Assembly: GCA_032251435.1 (NCBI GenBank)
Contig: JAVVEH010000005.1
Span: forward strand, 65,215-129,214
Length of the DNA stretch: 64,000 nucleotides
Reading direction: 5' to 3'
Source of the DNA: JAVVEH01 sp032251435
Lineage (GTDB): Bacteria; Verrucomicrobiota; Lentisphaeria; Oligosphaerales; MVZH01
Shown here: positions 24,918 to 33,541 of the stretch, one piece after another
Layout of the letters: every line of letters starts with the position of its first letter
How positions within the stretch are numbered: position 1 is the stretch's first letter
Made by a program: the position numbers and the translations under genes
Notes under the pieces: generated by a model
Told to the model about the DNA's origin: nothing
The model's input: only the letters and a program-made list of their open reading frames with translations
Databases searched by the model: none

Positions 24918-25593
24918 CGGTGTCCATTCCGAATCGGGCGGCGTTGGCGGCTAGGTCCGCGGCGTTGTCAATTTTCAATTCTGACCGCGTTAAATAATAG
25001 ATCATTTCACTGGCGGCTTTATCCATGTCTAAAATCAAGGCTTCTATTTTTACGACAATGATATTATAGAACATGTAAGACGGTATCGACACAACCAAGC
25101 CGGTCGCGGTGGTGACCAAGGCGTGAAGAACATGCGCGGCCAAGTCCGTTGACGTGACCAAATGGCCCTCCAAACGCATCACTTGAAACATCCCGATCAT
25201 GCCCAAAACAGTCCCCAGCAATCCCAACAGAGGCGCCACATGCGCCACTGTGCCCAGAATTTTGACATTTTTTTCCAGCCGCGGAACCTCCAGCAACTCA
25301 ACATCACGCATCGCCTCCCGGAGCGACAGCTCGTCCTTGTCACAGCGTAAAATCGCCGCGCGCAGGATATGGGCGACGGGCCCGGGAGTCTCATCGCAGG
25401 TGGCGATCGCCTCAGCCAGACGGTTCCGTTTCAGCAAATTAGTCAACCCGCGGAGAAATTCCGGGACATTGATCTTCGCCCGATGCAGATGCAGCATGCG
25501 CTCAACCACGATAAACAGGGAAACCAAACTGCACATAAAGATCATCACTAAAATAATGACGACTGACGATGGGTATTCGGAAATGTCAAACAT
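24904..25593 (-). CDS. ExbB/TolQ/MotA-family proton-channel protein
   Basis: A 229-residue integral membrane protein with three main hydrophobic segments (~8-28, ~115-140, ~150-180) and the family signature 'VAHVAPLLGLLGTVLGMIGMFQVM' followed by 'LVTTATGLVVSIPSYMFYNIIV'. It forms the proton-driven motor with ExbD. It is the first gene of a four-gene operon exbB-exbD-tonB-like-zinc ribbon, and a TATATT box (25631-25636) is 38 bp upstream. The C-terminal tail is acidic ('GMDTDDEN'). Confidence 0.9.
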   Translation of the reverse strand: MFDISEYPSSVVIILVMIFMCSLVSLFIVVERMLHLHRAKINVPEFLRGLTNLLKRNRLAEAIATCDETPGPVAHILRAAILRCDKDELSLREAMRDVELLEVPRLEKNVKILGTVAHVAPLLGLLGTVLGMIGMFQVMRLEGHLVTSTDLAAHVLHALVTTATGLVVSIPSYMFYNIIVVKIEALILDMDKAASEMIYYLTRSELKIDNAADLAANAARFGMDTDDEN

Positions 25594-25630
25594 GGAAAAA
25601 CGCTTTCAATTTAATGGATGCCGGACCCCG

Positions 25631-25636
25631 AATATA
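25631..25636 (-). promoter_or_regulatory. Candidate -10 box for exbB operon
   Basis: The minus strand reads TATATT 38 bp before the exbB start. The nearest TTGACT (25663-25668) is 26 bp away, too far to be its partner -35. The hexamer matches other candidate -10 boxes in this window. Confidence 0.35.
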
Positions 25637-25692
25637 ATCCATGGAACCGGATTTTCCGGCCCAGTCAAAAAAGCCGGGAGAAATAAACGCTG

Positions 25693-27237
25693 TCAAGCCA
25701 GCGGATTGACCATCCGCATGGCTTCGGGAATTAACCCCGGCAAGTCGTCAGCGATCAAGCCGCGGACTCCGCGGTCACTGATCTCACCGGCCAGGCCATG
25801 CAAAAACACGCCGCAGAGGGCGGCCTCCCAAGGAGGCAAACCGCATGCCGTGAACCCGCCAATCATCCCCGCCAGAACATCGCCGGTGCCGGCGGTGGCC
25901 AAGGCGGTGTCACCCGTCGTGTTCATGGTCCAATCGCCCGTCGGCGACGCGACAAGGGTGCCGGCGCCTTTTAAAACCACAACACAGTCCGTCTCCGCGG
26001 CCAGTTGAACCGCCTGCTCCCACCGTGAAACCGGCATGGGCGCGGCGGCAAAAAAGCCGTGCCACAACGCCTTAAACTCACCTGGATGAGGGGTCAGAAT
26101 AACCGTGTTTTTCCGACCATGAAGCAGTTGTGGAAAACAGGCCAGCAACCGCAGAGCGTCCGCGTCAATCACCTTAGGGCAATCCCATCCCAGAATTTCC
26201 CCGAGCGCGGCCGCGCCACCCGGCGCCGCCGTCATGCCGCAGCCCGCCACCACAGCGTCAAAATCATCCGCCATGGTGTGCAGTTCCCGAACCATCTCCG
26301 CGGAAAAACACCCGCTCCCGTGGTCGTCCAGCGCCCGGATCATCAGCGCCCGGCATCCGCGGTCCACGGTGTGAGCCGCGGCGCTGGGCATGATGATGGT
26401 GACCAACCCGCACCCCGTCCGCAAGCCAGCTTCTCCGGCCAGCATCGGCGCTCCTGTATAGGTGGCGGAACCGCCCAAAACCCCCAAGGCGCCGAACACG
26501 CGTTTATGGCCGTCAAATGGCCGAGGCTTGAGAAACGGCGCGACATCCGCGGCGGTGATCACATCCAACGCGGATTCCGCGGATGCTGTCCGTTCTGGAC
26601 TTAACCCAATGTCCACACACCGGACACGCCCGCGGCAAGCGGGCCCCTCACCCATGAAAAGGCCGGTTTTAGGCAACCCCATTGTCACGGTCAACGCCGC
26701 CTGAATAACTGGGCCAACGCCGACACCGTCATCACTGTTCAATCCGGAGGGGACATCCAAGGACACGACCGGTAAACCGCTGGCGTTCACTTGCCTGATC
26801 CATCCCGCGACCGGTTGCCGGACGGCGCCGGAAATGCCCGTTCCCAGTAGAGCGTCGACAATCAGCGTGCCCGGGGCGAACGCGGTGGCGGGCAAAGCGC
26901 CTGTCAGGTGAGTGACAGTGACGGCATCCGGCAAACGCGCGGCGTTGCGCGCGGCATCTCCAGTCAACGCCTCCAGTGGGCACGAACTGACCACCGTGAC
27001 CGGCCAGCCGCACGCGGCGGCCAAGCGCCCGACCACATAGCCATCGCCTCCGTTATTGCCTTTTCCGCAAAGGATTAACAACCGCTCGACCGCGGCTTTG
27101 GGCAAGTGCCGGATCCAGGCGCGGATCGCATCAAAAGCGCCTCGTCCGGCCCGCTCCATCAACACGTCACCGGAAGTGCCCGCGGCTATCTCGCCGGCAT
27201 CCAGCTCCCGCATGATTTGGCCCGTGACCGCTTTCAA
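25693..27237 (-). CDS. nnr: Bifunctional NAD(P)H-hydrate epimerase / dehydratase
   Basis: A 514-residue metabolite-repair enzyme. The N-terminal YjeF_N epimerase (residues ~1-215: 'ILCGKGNNGGDGYVVGRLAAACGWPVTVV', 'IVDALLGTGISG', 'SLDVPSGLNSDDG') interconverts R- and S-NADHX. The C-terminal YjeF_C ATP/ADP-dependent dehydratase (~225-510: 'LGGSATYTGAPMLAGEAGLRTGCGLVT', 'LTPHPGEFKALW', 'GAGTLVASP', 'NTTGDTALATAGTGDVLAGMIGG') restores NADH. The start is TTG at 27235-27237, one base after the yebC stop (TAGATTG), implying coupled translation. Confidence 0.94.
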   Translation of the reverse strand: MKAVTGQIMRELDAGEIAAGTSGDVLMERAGRGAFDAIRAWIRHLPKAAVERLLILCGKGNNGGDGYVVGRLAAACGWPVTVVSSCPLEALTGDAARNAARLPDAVTVTHLTGALPATAFAPGTLIVDALLGTGISGAVRQPVAGWIRQVNASGLPVVSLDVPSGLNSDDGVGVGPVIQAALTVTMGLPKTGLFMGEGPACRGRVRCVDIGLSPERTASAESALDVITAADVAPFLKPRPFDGHKRVFGALGVLGGSATYTGAPMLAGEAGLRTGCGLVTIIMPSAAAHTVDRGCRALMIRALDDHGSGCFSAEMVRELHTMADDFDAVVAGCGMTAAPGGAAALGEILGWDCPKVIDADALRLLACFPQLLHGRKNTVILTPHPGEFKALWHGFFAAAPMPVSRWEQAVQLAAETDCVVVLKGAGTLVASPTGDWTMNTTGDTALATAGTGDVLAGMIGGFTACGLPPWEAALCGVFLHGLAGEISDRGVRGLIADDLPGLIPEAMRMVNPLA

Positions 27238-27238
27238 T

Positions 27239-27991
27239 CTATCCCGCCACTTCGTCCATTAAGGCGTCGGTCATTTCAAAATTAGCGACTACTTCCTGGA
27301 CATCATCATCATCTTCCAACACGTCAATCAAGCGCATCAGTTGCTTTGCGGTTGACACATCCGTCACCGGTGTGGTGTTTTCCGGAATCAAACGCATGGC
27401 GGATTCCTCGGCCTTGATTCCCGCTTTTTCCAACGCGTCAGCGATTTCAGCGAAAGCTGTCGGGGGCGCCAGAATTTCCGCCACACCGTCCTCGACTGTC
27501 ACATCTTCCACATCCACATCCGCTTCCATCAGGATTTCCAGCAAGGTTTCTTCTTCCACATCCACCACAGTGAACAACGCTTTGCGATGAAACTGCCACG
27601 ACACCGCGCCGGCGCCCGCCAAGTTTCCGTTATATTTATTAAACGCGGCCCGGACGTTCGCCGCGGTCCGGTTACGGTTATCTGTCAGACAGTTGGCGAT
27701 TAGCGCCACGCCACCGGGCCCGTACCCCTCGTAATTCAATTCCTCCAACGGCCCGCCAGCCAATTCCCCGGTCCCCTTTTTCACAGCCCGGTCAATATTG
27801 TCATTCGGCATATTGGCGTTTTTGGCCGCGATAATCGCCGCCCGCAAAGGCGGATTCAAATCGGCGTCCCCTCCCCCGGCCCGGGCCGCGATGGTAATAT
27901 CTTTTCCCAACCGACTGAATATTTTCCCCCGCTTGGCGTCCGCCGCGCCTTTTTTATGCTTAATCGTCGACCACTTGCTATGTCCGGACAT
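27239..27991 (-). CDS. yebC: YebC/PmpR-family protein (translation/transcription factor)
   Basis: A 250-residue conserved cytoplasmic protein. The start 'MSGHSKWSTIKHKKGAADAKRGKIFSRLGKDI' is nearly invariant in YebC, and AAGGAG lies nine bases upstream of ATG 27989-27991; a longer reading from 28222 is rejected. Other signatures are 'NPPLRAAIIAAKNANMPNDNIDRAVKKGTG', 'YEGYGPGGVALIANCLTDNRNRTAANVRAAFNKYNGNL' and 'GAVSWQFHRK'. Family members are described as transcriptional regulators and, more recently, as factors that help ribosomes through proline stretches. It lies directly upstream of nnr. Confidence 0.96.
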   Translation of the reverse strand: MSGHSKWSTIKHKKGAADAKRGKIFSRLGKDITIAARAGGGDADLNPPLRAAIIAAKNANMPNDNIDRAVKKGTGELAGGPLEELNYEGYGPGGVALIANCLTDNRNRTAANVRAAFNKYNGNLAGAGAVSWQFHRKALFTVVDVEEETLLEILMEADVDVEDVTVEDGVAEILAPPTAFAEIADALEKAGIKAEESAMRLIPENTTPVTDVSTAKQLMRLIDVLEDDDDVQEVVANFEMTDALMDEVAG

Positions 27992-28067
27992 CAGAAAACT
28001 CCTTTTAAATGACCCACCGCGCGGGACAGACCCGCGGCAGTGAAACGAATCATGAACGCAGACACGT

Positions 28068-28073
28068 AATATA
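28068..28073 (-). promoter_or_regulatory. Candidate extended -10 promoter of yebC
   Basis: The minus strand reads TGC-TATATT, an extended -10 (TGn) without a clear -35 box. Transcription would start ~70 bp before the yebC start codon. Confidence 0.4.
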
Positions 28074-28111
28074 GCAGGCCACTCAAATTTCGCTGGTCGC
28101 CCGGAACCTTG

Positions 28112-28163
28112 CGGCAGCAATGAAGAGTCATTGCTGCCGTTGATTCGTGATTCGTGATTCGTG
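28112..28163. repeat. Perfect 12-bp inverted repeat and 7-bp tandem repeat
   Basis: 28112-28123 and 28128-28139 form a perfect 12-bp stem (CGGCAGCAATGA / TCATTGCTGCCG) with a 4-nt loop. Directly next to it, 28143-28163 holds three tandem copies of GATTCGT. Both lie between yebC and a decayed insertion element. The hairpin could end minus-strand transcripts from that element, though no long T-run follows, or mark an element edge. Confidence 0.75.
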
Positions 28164-28272
28164 ATAGGTGGTTTTTTCTTGCAGGCAGAAGCGGATCCCC
28201 CCTTTATCCGGTGGATTGTCATGCTATGTTTTCACTGCGGTTCGAACTGGATACTCGCCTGCGGCGTATCTG

Positions 28273-28899
28273 TCAGGATGTGTCGAACACGAAGCGCAGT
28301 TGGATTCCGCGTGCGAAGTCGCGGCCGAGGACCTTCCATCCGACACACCCATGTCGGAGGTATTCCCCGATTGCTTTCGCCAGGCAGATGTTGAGCAGTG
28401 TCTCGTTGGCATACAGGGAGTCAAGCAGCAGGCAGACAGGCAGACGGGGAAACTGGCGCTTCAACTCCAGGGCCATGCGGTAGAAGCCCTTCAGTTCACA
28501 GTCCTGCTTGTCATATTCTTCTCCGCCGTTTTCGATGAACTCTGAGAGCGGAGACAGCGCCAGGTTCTCCCTGGTTCTGCCCTTTTTGCGCTCCTTCTCG
28601 AAGTGTCGGCGGGAACCCGGCAGAGAAAGAACCATCAGCAGCCCCAGTCCGACCAGATGGCGAAGACTGTACCATATGAGCTCCGGATCACGGAAGTCCG
28701 GCAGGGTGTCAACCTGCTCCCAGAAGTCGGGGAAGCAGCGGTTCAGAATGACCGGGACGTATTCGAGGGGGTTGGTTTCAGGCGGCTCTTGTTTCTGCTT
28801 CGGGCGCGGGCGGCGGGGGCGTGCAGCCGGATCAGTTTTTCGCCCAGTTCGTCTATCTCCTTCAGGAGCCGCTTTATTTTCTTTCGCTCTCTTACCCAA
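28273..28899 (-). pseudogene. Truncated transposase remnant
   Basis: A ~208-residue reading similar to the N-terminal half of DDE-type transposases that pair with DUF6788-like genes. Recognisable are 'NPLEYVPVILNRCFPDFWEQVDTLPDFRDPELIWYSLRHLVGLGLLMVLSLPGSRRHF' and 'LKRQFPRLPVCLLLDSLYANETLLNIC', the part carrying the first catalytic Asp. The reading then diverges and stops; the rest of the catalytic domain is missing, so it should be inactive. Assignment to a family is from memory of similar proteins and should be confirmed by a database search. Confidence 0.65.
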
Positions 28900-29129
28900 C
28901 TGTCAACTTCCTCGACTAGTTCGACCGGGACATAGACCGACTTCGTCTTCCCTCTGACCTTCGATGTCAGCAGGTGGGCCGTGTGCCGGGCCGACGGGGT
29001 GTCCGCGCACCGGCAGTTTTCACGTCCGCACTTTCTCGCGATCTTCGCTTGACCTCCCCTGACTTCGGCCCGCACTACCGGGGCAATATAAATCAGATCA
29101 TCAATCACAATCGCCAGACGTTTCCCCAT
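28743..29129 (-). CDS. DUF6788-like small protein of an insertion element
   Basis: A 128-residue protein with a Cys-rich box 'RKCGRENCRCADTPSARHTAHLLTSKVRGKTKSVYVPVELVEEVDSWVRERKKIKRLLKEIDEL'. This pattern (CGxxxCxC..H, then 'YVPxELVEEV', then a coiled coil) is seen in small proteins encoded just before certain transposases. It overlaps the transposase remnant downstream by 157 bp in another frame, and its last ~25 residues are Arg/Ser/Pro-rich. It may be an intact accessory gene, but its element is broken. Function unknown. Confidence 0.6.
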   Translation of the reverse strand: MGKRLAIVIDDLIYIAPVVRAEVRGGQAKIARKCGRENCRCADTPSARHTAHLLTSKVRGKTKSVYVPVELVEEVDSWVRERKKIKRLLKEIDELGEKLIRLHAPAARARSRNKSRLKPTPSNTSRSF

Positions 29130-29181
29130 TCGCCTGCGAGTCAGATTCGCAAACTCGCGCGTTCCCTGTTCGGAAAAAGGG

Positions 29182-29781
29182 TTACATTAAAAATGTATGA
29201 CTCCTCCTGAAATTCATGGTGTAGTTTCGCATGTTGCCGAACGCAGCACAAACATCGAAGCCATGTCGGCAGACCAGCGATTCAAGCTCTTCGCGGCGGA
29301 GTTTGTCCGGATCACCAGCCAGTTCGGAAATGGACAAAATGCCATCCTCTTTGAGTATACTGTGGATTTCCCGAAGATAGCTGTCTTTATTCGCCACCTC
29401 GCCGATAACTGTCACCATAAAAACACGGTCGAAACGGTTGGCTTCAAGTCCCAGGCTCGCTCCATCCGTCATTACGTATTCAACATTCGCGATCCCTCGT
29501 TTCTCCAGCCGCCGTCGGCACATGTCCAGCATCTCCTGCTGGAGATCAAGCAGAACCAGCGTGCCCTGGCGCAAGTGTCTGGCGACAGGCACACTGAAAT
29601 AGCCGGGGCCCGGACCAATCTCCAATACGGTGTGACTCTCCTGAAGTTCCAGGCGCTTGATCAGTTTTCCCGGCGACAGAAAAATGTTCCGGAGGGGAAG
29701 AAGAAGAGTAAAGGCGTATTTTGGCGGAAAAACACCCTTGCTGGAAAAACTGCGCTTCTGGGATGATTGTGTCTCAGTCAT
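29182..29781 (-). CDS. Class I SAM-dependent methyltransferase
   Basis: A 199-residue methyltransferase. Motif I is 'VLEIGPGPGYFSVPVARHL', followed by 'LVLLDLQQEMLDMCRRRLEKRG' (motif II acidic residue), 'DRVFMVTVIGEV' and 'SILKEDGILSISE'. This resembles UbiE/Methyltransf_11-type enzymes. The N-terminal 'PLRNIFLSPGKLIKRL' is typical of a small group of such enzymes. The substrate is unknown. It is transcribed away from the IS remnant and lies alone downstream of rsgA (124 bp gap). Confidence 0.82.
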   Translation of the reverse strand: MTETQSSQKRSFSSKGVFPPKYAFTLLLPLRNIFLSPGKLIKRLELQESHTVLEIGPGPGYFSVPVARHLRQGTLVLLDLQQEMLDMCRRRLEKRGIANVEYVMTDGASLGLEANRFDRVFMVTVIGEVANKDSYLREIHSILKEDGILSISELAGDPDKLRREELESLVCRHGFDVCAAFGNMRNYTMNFRRSHTFLM

Positions 29782-29905
29782 ATTGTTGCATTATCCCGTG
29801 CGGACAGGAACGGGAATGTCCGCGTCACCTTGCCGCCGCCCTGCGGCATGCGTCACTCCGCCCCCCCCTGTATGAGTACCGGGCATTTGCTGGTTCAGTG
29901 TCCGC

Positions 29906-30967
29906 CTATGGCTTCTTCACACTCTTCTTGGCGGTCTTGATGAACCGGCCGAATGATCTGTCCTTCTTCCGCTTCTCGACGTGCGAGAGATCATGGAACT
30001 CGGTTTCTTTTCTGAGTTTGAGATAGCTCCGGTATCGGTCTTCACTGAGAGTCCCATTGTCCTTGGCCAGGAGAACTGAGCATCCAGGTTCATCCGTGTG
30101 GGTGCAATCCGCGAAGCGGCAGCTCGCAGAGTGCTCGTGGATATCGGCGAACGTGTCGTCCAGCCCGTCGCCTGCTCCAATAAGCCCCAACTCGCGCATC
30201 CCCGGCGTATCGATCAACATGGAACCACCATCCAACACAAGCAACTGGCGTCGGGAAGTGGTGTGGACACCTTCTCCCGTCCCGCTGACAGATTTCGTGT
30301 CAAGTTCGTCACGGCCAGTCAATCGGTTGACAAGTGTGGTCTTTCCAACTCCCGAGGAGCCAAGCAGACAATGTGTTCGTCCGGGGAGGAGAAGCGCGCG
30401 CAACTCGTCCAAGCCTGCGCCCGTTATATTGCTAAGAGCCACGAGGTTGGTGAAGGCGCGCTGGTGCCTGACTTGCTCGACAGTATGATCGAGTTCGCCA
30501 GGCGACATGAGGTCTGTCTTGGTCAGCAGTATCCACGTCTCAATCGCGCCCTCGTTGGCCATCAAAAGGTATCGGTCGAGCCTCGCCAGGTTGAAATCAT
30601 AGCCGCAAGACTGAACGATGAAGGCGACATCAATGTTCGCCGCGATCATCTGGTAATCCACGCTCCTGCCGGGGCGCTTGCGGTGCAGGAAGGTCTTCCT
30701 CGGGACAACGCTGTGAACAATGGCGGGGCCGCCAGAGGCGTGGCATTGCACACACACCCAGTCCCCCACGCACGGTAGATCGGCGGCGGACTCAACTGCG
30801 AAACGAAACTTGCCAGCGAGTTCCGCGGGAACCTCGCCGTCCTGATGTCGGACAACAAAGGCACCCCGGTCGACAGCCGTGACGCGCGCCATGCGCTGTC
30901 CCGGTTGAAGGATGGCGGCGGAACATCGCTCAAACCAGTCGTCAAATCCTAGAGCAGTCAATTTCAT
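29906..30967 (-). CDS. rsgA: Small ribosomal subunit biogenesis GTPase RsgA
   Basis: A circularly permuted GTPase of ~353 residues that acts late in 30S maturation. An N-terminal OB fold ('MARVTAVDRGAFVVRHQDGEV', 'CVGDWVCVQ') is followed by the permuted G motifs: G4 'LLTKTDL', G1 'LLGSSGVGKTTLVNRLTG', G3 'DTPGMRELGL'. A zinc knuckle follows ('CRFADCTHTDEPGC'), then a basic tail. The start is taken at ATG 30965-30967 (GAG ribosome-binding site nearby); a GTG five codons upstream (30982) is possible. Confidence 0.93.
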   Translation of the reverse strand: MKLTALGFDDWFERCSAAILQPGQRMARVTAVDRGAFVVRHQDGEVPAELAGKFRFAVESAADLPCVGDWVCVQCHASGGPAIVHSVVPRKTFLHRKRPGRSVDYQMIAANIDVAFIVQSCGYDFNLARLDRYLLMANEGAIETWILLTKTDLMSPGELDHTVEQVRHQRAFTNLVALSNITGAGLDELRALLLPGRTHCLLGSSGVGKTTLVNRLTGRDELDTKSVSGTGEGVHTTSRRQLLVLDGGSMLIDTPGMRELGLIGAGDGLDDTFADIHEHSASCRFADCTHTDEPGCSVLLAKDNGTLSEDRYRSYLKLRKETEFHDLSHVEKRKKDRSFGRFIKTAKKSVKKP

Positions 30968-30982
30968 AGTCTTCTCTGGCAC

Positions 30983-31344
30983 CGAACAAACTATTCACCC
31001 CAATCGTCCGATATTCTTCCGAGGGATTGGTGTCTCCGAAAGCGGCGGGGGTACAGTATGTTTTTATCCGGCGATTGCAAGCCGTTCTTTTTGCTATGCC
31101 GGGTTGCCGCAGGCGGCCATTGTTGGTTGGAACCCTTTTTTGCGCCGCCCGCGGTCCTGGCTAAACACCATCCAGTCGGCATCTTAACTGATCCGGCTGG
31201 ATGTGAAGCCAGAAACGTTACATGCAATTTTTTCCCTTACAATGTTACTTCTAAGGCTAAATAGCGACAATTACAAAAGCCATAAAGCGTTTTTATGATA
31301 ATTTTAAATTTTTAAAATATGTGTCCGACCCCTATATCTAAGAA
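30983..31344. other. Intergenic region upstream of rsgA
   Basis: About 360 bp between rsgA and the tRNA-Val terminator, with no supported gene. It becomes strongly AT-rich towards 31250-31345 and includes the near-palindrome ATTTTAAATTTTTAAAAT near 31300, in contrast to the GC-rich surroundings. It should contain the rsgA promoter on the minus strand. Confidence 0.5.
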
Positions 31345-31375
31345 TAAAAAAAGGCTTCCCAGAAGGAAAGCCTTT
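31345..31375 (-). terminator. Rho-independent terminator of tRNA-Val
   Basis: On the minus strand an 11-bp stem AAAGGCTTTCC / GGGAAGCCTTT (one T-G pair) with a TTCT loop is followed by a T-rich run. It is 8 bp downstream of the tRNA 3' end. Confidence 0.9.
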
Positions 31376-31382
31376 GAAAAAA

Positions 31383-31459
31383 TGGTGGGCGGCGAGGGAC
31401 TCGAACCCCCGACCCTTTGGGTGTAAACCAAATGCTCTAGCCAACTGAGCTAGCCGCCC
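31383..31459 (-). tRNA. tRNA-Val (anticodon UAC), CCA encoded
   Basis: A complete cloverleaf on the minus strand: acceptor GGGCGGC pairs with GCCGCCC; D arm GCTC...GAGC; anticodon stem TTTGG/CCAAA with loop TTTACAC, anticodon TAC (Val, reads GUA and related codons); variable loop; T arm GGGGG-TTCGAGT-CCCTC; discriminator A and genomic CCA at 31383-31385. A TATAGT box lies just upstream on the same strand and a strong terminator follows. Confidence 0.97.
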
Positions 31460-31542
31460 GGAAAATGGCGTAACTATAATGGTGGATTGTTATTTAACCA
31501 GTCCGGAAACGACGCTCATTGACACCTTTCCGGCCGTCGCTC

Positions 31543-32202
31543 TTAACTCATCAGCCGCCGGACTTCAGGCAAGAGAACGTCCGCCCAGCGGTGATAACTT
31601 TTCATCGACAAATGGAGAAAGTCCGGCATGGTGCTCACAGCGATAGTCCCGTCGTCCTCCAGAAACAAATGGTTCACATCAATGAGGGTGACCCCGGCTT
31701 CTCCCTTCAGAGACGAAATGGACTGGTTCAAGGCGGCGATTTCGCGGCGGAATGGCGTGCCGGCTTCCTGATCGCGGGGAAACACTTTATGTAACAAAAT
31801 GGCCGTTTCCGGCATTTTCTCACGTAAGGTGTTGACCAAAAGCTTGATCCCCTCGGCTGTGTCCAAACCGGAATGACCGGCGTTCCCGATATTGTTCGTG
31901 CCAATCAGCAGAACAACCAGCGCCGGAGACAACCCGTCCACTTCCCCGTTCAGCACCCGCCAAAGCACATGCTGCACCTCGTCGCCACCAATGCCGAAGT
32001 TCACTCCGCCCAAGGGCGCGAAGGCCGCGTCCCAGGCTTTTTTCCCGGCCCCTGACCAGCCTTGCGTGATGGAATCCCCCAGGAACAGCAACGGAATGCG
32101 TTTATCCTCAGCCAGCCTGAGAAACTCTCTGTGTTGGCTCAGCCATTCCTCCGGGGATTTCCACTCTTTATCCTGAATTTCAGGAACAATCGGACTGCTC
32201 AT
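31543..32202 (-). CDS. SGNH/GDSL-type esterase
   Basis: A 219-residue SGNH hydrolase. Block I 'LLFLGDSITQGWSG' has the catalytic Ser, block II Gly is in 'VNFGIGGDEVQHVLWRV', block III Asn is in 'LLIGTNNIGN', and block V 'MPDFLHLSMKSYHRWADVL' has the Asp and His. The arrangement is like platelet-activating-factor acetylhydrolase beta/gamma and carbohydrate acetyl esterases. No signal peptide is seen. The ATG at 32200-32202 follows GGAG by six bases and is preferred over a TTG at 32214. It lies 14 bp after the membrane-protein gene, one operon. Confidence 0.88.
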   Translation of the reverse strand: MSSPIVPEIQDKEWKSPEEWLSQHREFLRLAEDKRIPLLFLGDSITQGWSGAGKKAWDAAFAPLGGVNFGIGGDEVQHVLWRVLNGEVDGLSPALVVLLIGTNNIGNAGHSGLDTAEGIKLLVNTLREKMPETAILLHKVFPRDQEAGTPFRREIAALNQSISSLKGEAGVTLIDVNHLFLEDDGTIAVSTMPDFLHLSMKSYHRWADVLLPEVRRLMS

Positions 32203-32216
32203 CAAAAACTCCAAAA

Positions 32217-33002
32217 TTATTCAACGGGTTGTTCAGCTTCTTCTGAATATTCAGCGGTTTCTGTCCCGGCGGCGGAGCCGTCCCCAGTTTCACCCGGTGG
32301 ATTGACAGCGTTTTCAAGCCGCTCCAAAATCGCGGCCGAGCCCGTGAAAATCCATTCGTCCAGCAAGGCTTTCCCCGATTTTCCATCGATGTCATACAGC
32401 ACATAGGCGATGGATTTACGGTCCCACTTTTTCTTATCAAAACCCGTGATCGTTGAAAAAGGAATCGCTTTGCCGTCAAGCGTGTGAAAAACGGACTCAT
32501 CCACCCAGGCGGTTTTCGGCAGGTTGCGGATCAACCGAAAAAGAATCACCAGTCCCACTGGCAGACATACCGCCGCCATAAGCAGTTGCGTCCGCAAATC
32601 CCATTCACTGTGAATCATGTCAACCAGCATCACCGGCCCTGGAATGTCCGCGACCATGTCACCCCGCCCGCGGACGATCAATTTACTCTGATCCATGTCT
32701 TTCCAGCCACGCTTCGCCCACCAGCCTTTCCGGCGTTGCTTCCAATCTGAATTCCAGCGCTCGCTCGCCCCGGCGAACGTTTTCCGCAGAGCCTCCTCCT
32801 GCCCAGGGCCATAGACCGTTTTCAACTCATCCGCGGGTACACCCGCATGGTCCGCGAGAAACGCGCGGAAATCACGGTTGACCGCCGGGTAACGGACCTT
32901 GCCGTCATAAACACTCATCGCTCCGAAGGCAAGAAACGCGGTTCCGGCGATCACCATGCGGATCACCCAGCTTTTACTTATTTTTGTATCCAGTTTTTCC
33001 AT
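32217..33002 (-). CDS. Uncharacterised membrane protein with two helices
   Basis: A 261-residue protein of unknown function. One transmembrane helix is near the N-terminus (residues ~11-30) and a second in the middle (~137-160, 'LLMAAVCLPVGLVILFRLI'). The domain between them is basic and Trp-rich ('WNSDWKQRRKGWWAKRGWKD'). After the second helix is a cytoplasmic-type domain ('DESVFHTLDGKAIPFSTITGFDKKKWDRKSIAYVLY') that looks like a PH-like/bPH strand pattern, then an acidic tail. The ATG at 33000-33002 has GGAG five bases upstream; a longer reading from 33209 is not supported. Operon with the SGNH esterase. Confidence 0.72.
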   Translation of the reverse strand: MEKLDTKISKSWVIRMVIAGTAFLAFGAMSVYDGKVRYPAVNRDFRAFLADHAGVPADELKTVYGPGQEEALRKTFAGASERWNSDWKQRRKGWWAKRGWKDMDQSKLIVRGRGDMVADIPGPVMLVDMIHSEWDLRTQLLMAAVCLPVGLVILFRLIRNLPKTAWVDESVFHTLDGKAIPFSTITGFDKKKWDRKSIAYVLYDIDGKSGKALLDEWIFTGSAAILERLENAVNPPGETGDGSAAGTETAEYSEEAEQPVE

Positions 33003-33541
33003 GCTTTCTCCAGTTGATGCCGGCGCCGATCCTCGCATAGTAGAAAAAAAACCGGCGGAGTATGGTGACCCCCTCGGAGCGGATGAGTCCTCAAACCTCC
33101 GCGCCGCCGATATGGGGACCGCTCGGCGTGCGAAAAACGTGATCCCGCTGAGGACGACTGAAAGTTTAACCTCTAAGCCTTCTTTTTCAAGGTGAAAAGC
33201 AGAAATCAAACAACGGCTTCCGGCCGGTTTTTTATCACATGTCAGCGCACCTTAAGCCAGAATCGTTGATTATGGCGCTCGACGTGAGCGTTCAGATCAA
33301 AGGCTTCCGGAAAGCCTTAGTCATCCGGAACCTGAAGAAAGCCTGCGGAAACGCTCATCACTGGTGACGATAAAAAAGAACCCCGCCCGCCGGCAAAAAA
33401 GGGACTCAACCGCTTGACAAATCCCTATTGCCTGTGACATATTTAAACACGGGCAGGAAACGAGGAGACAATAATCGAATCCAACCGGCAAAACTGATAT
33501 TCAGACCCGCGAATCGAAACTGGAAAGGGCTAAAAAACCGC
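33003..33541. other. Divergent intergenic region upstream of aclB
   Basis: About 540 bp between a minus-strand membrane protein and the ATP-citrate lyase genes. I see no gene. It contains a small AAGGCTT / AAGCCTT hairpin (33300-33318) and the promoter at 33414-33443. In-frame codons extend upstream of the aclB ATG to 33428 but overlap the promoter and have no family similarity. Confidence 0.5.
33414..33443 (+). promoter_or_regulatory. Candidate promoter of aclB-aclA
   Basis: A perfect TTGACA (33414-33419), an 18-bp spacer and CATATT (33438-33443). The expected start near 33450 leaves a ~90-nt leader before the aclB ATG. The best -35 box found in the window. Confidence 0.6.

Noticed and set aside
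28143..28163. CRISPR array at the GATTCGT repeats
   Set aside because: Units are 7 bp with no spacers and no cas genes are present; it is a short tandem repeat.
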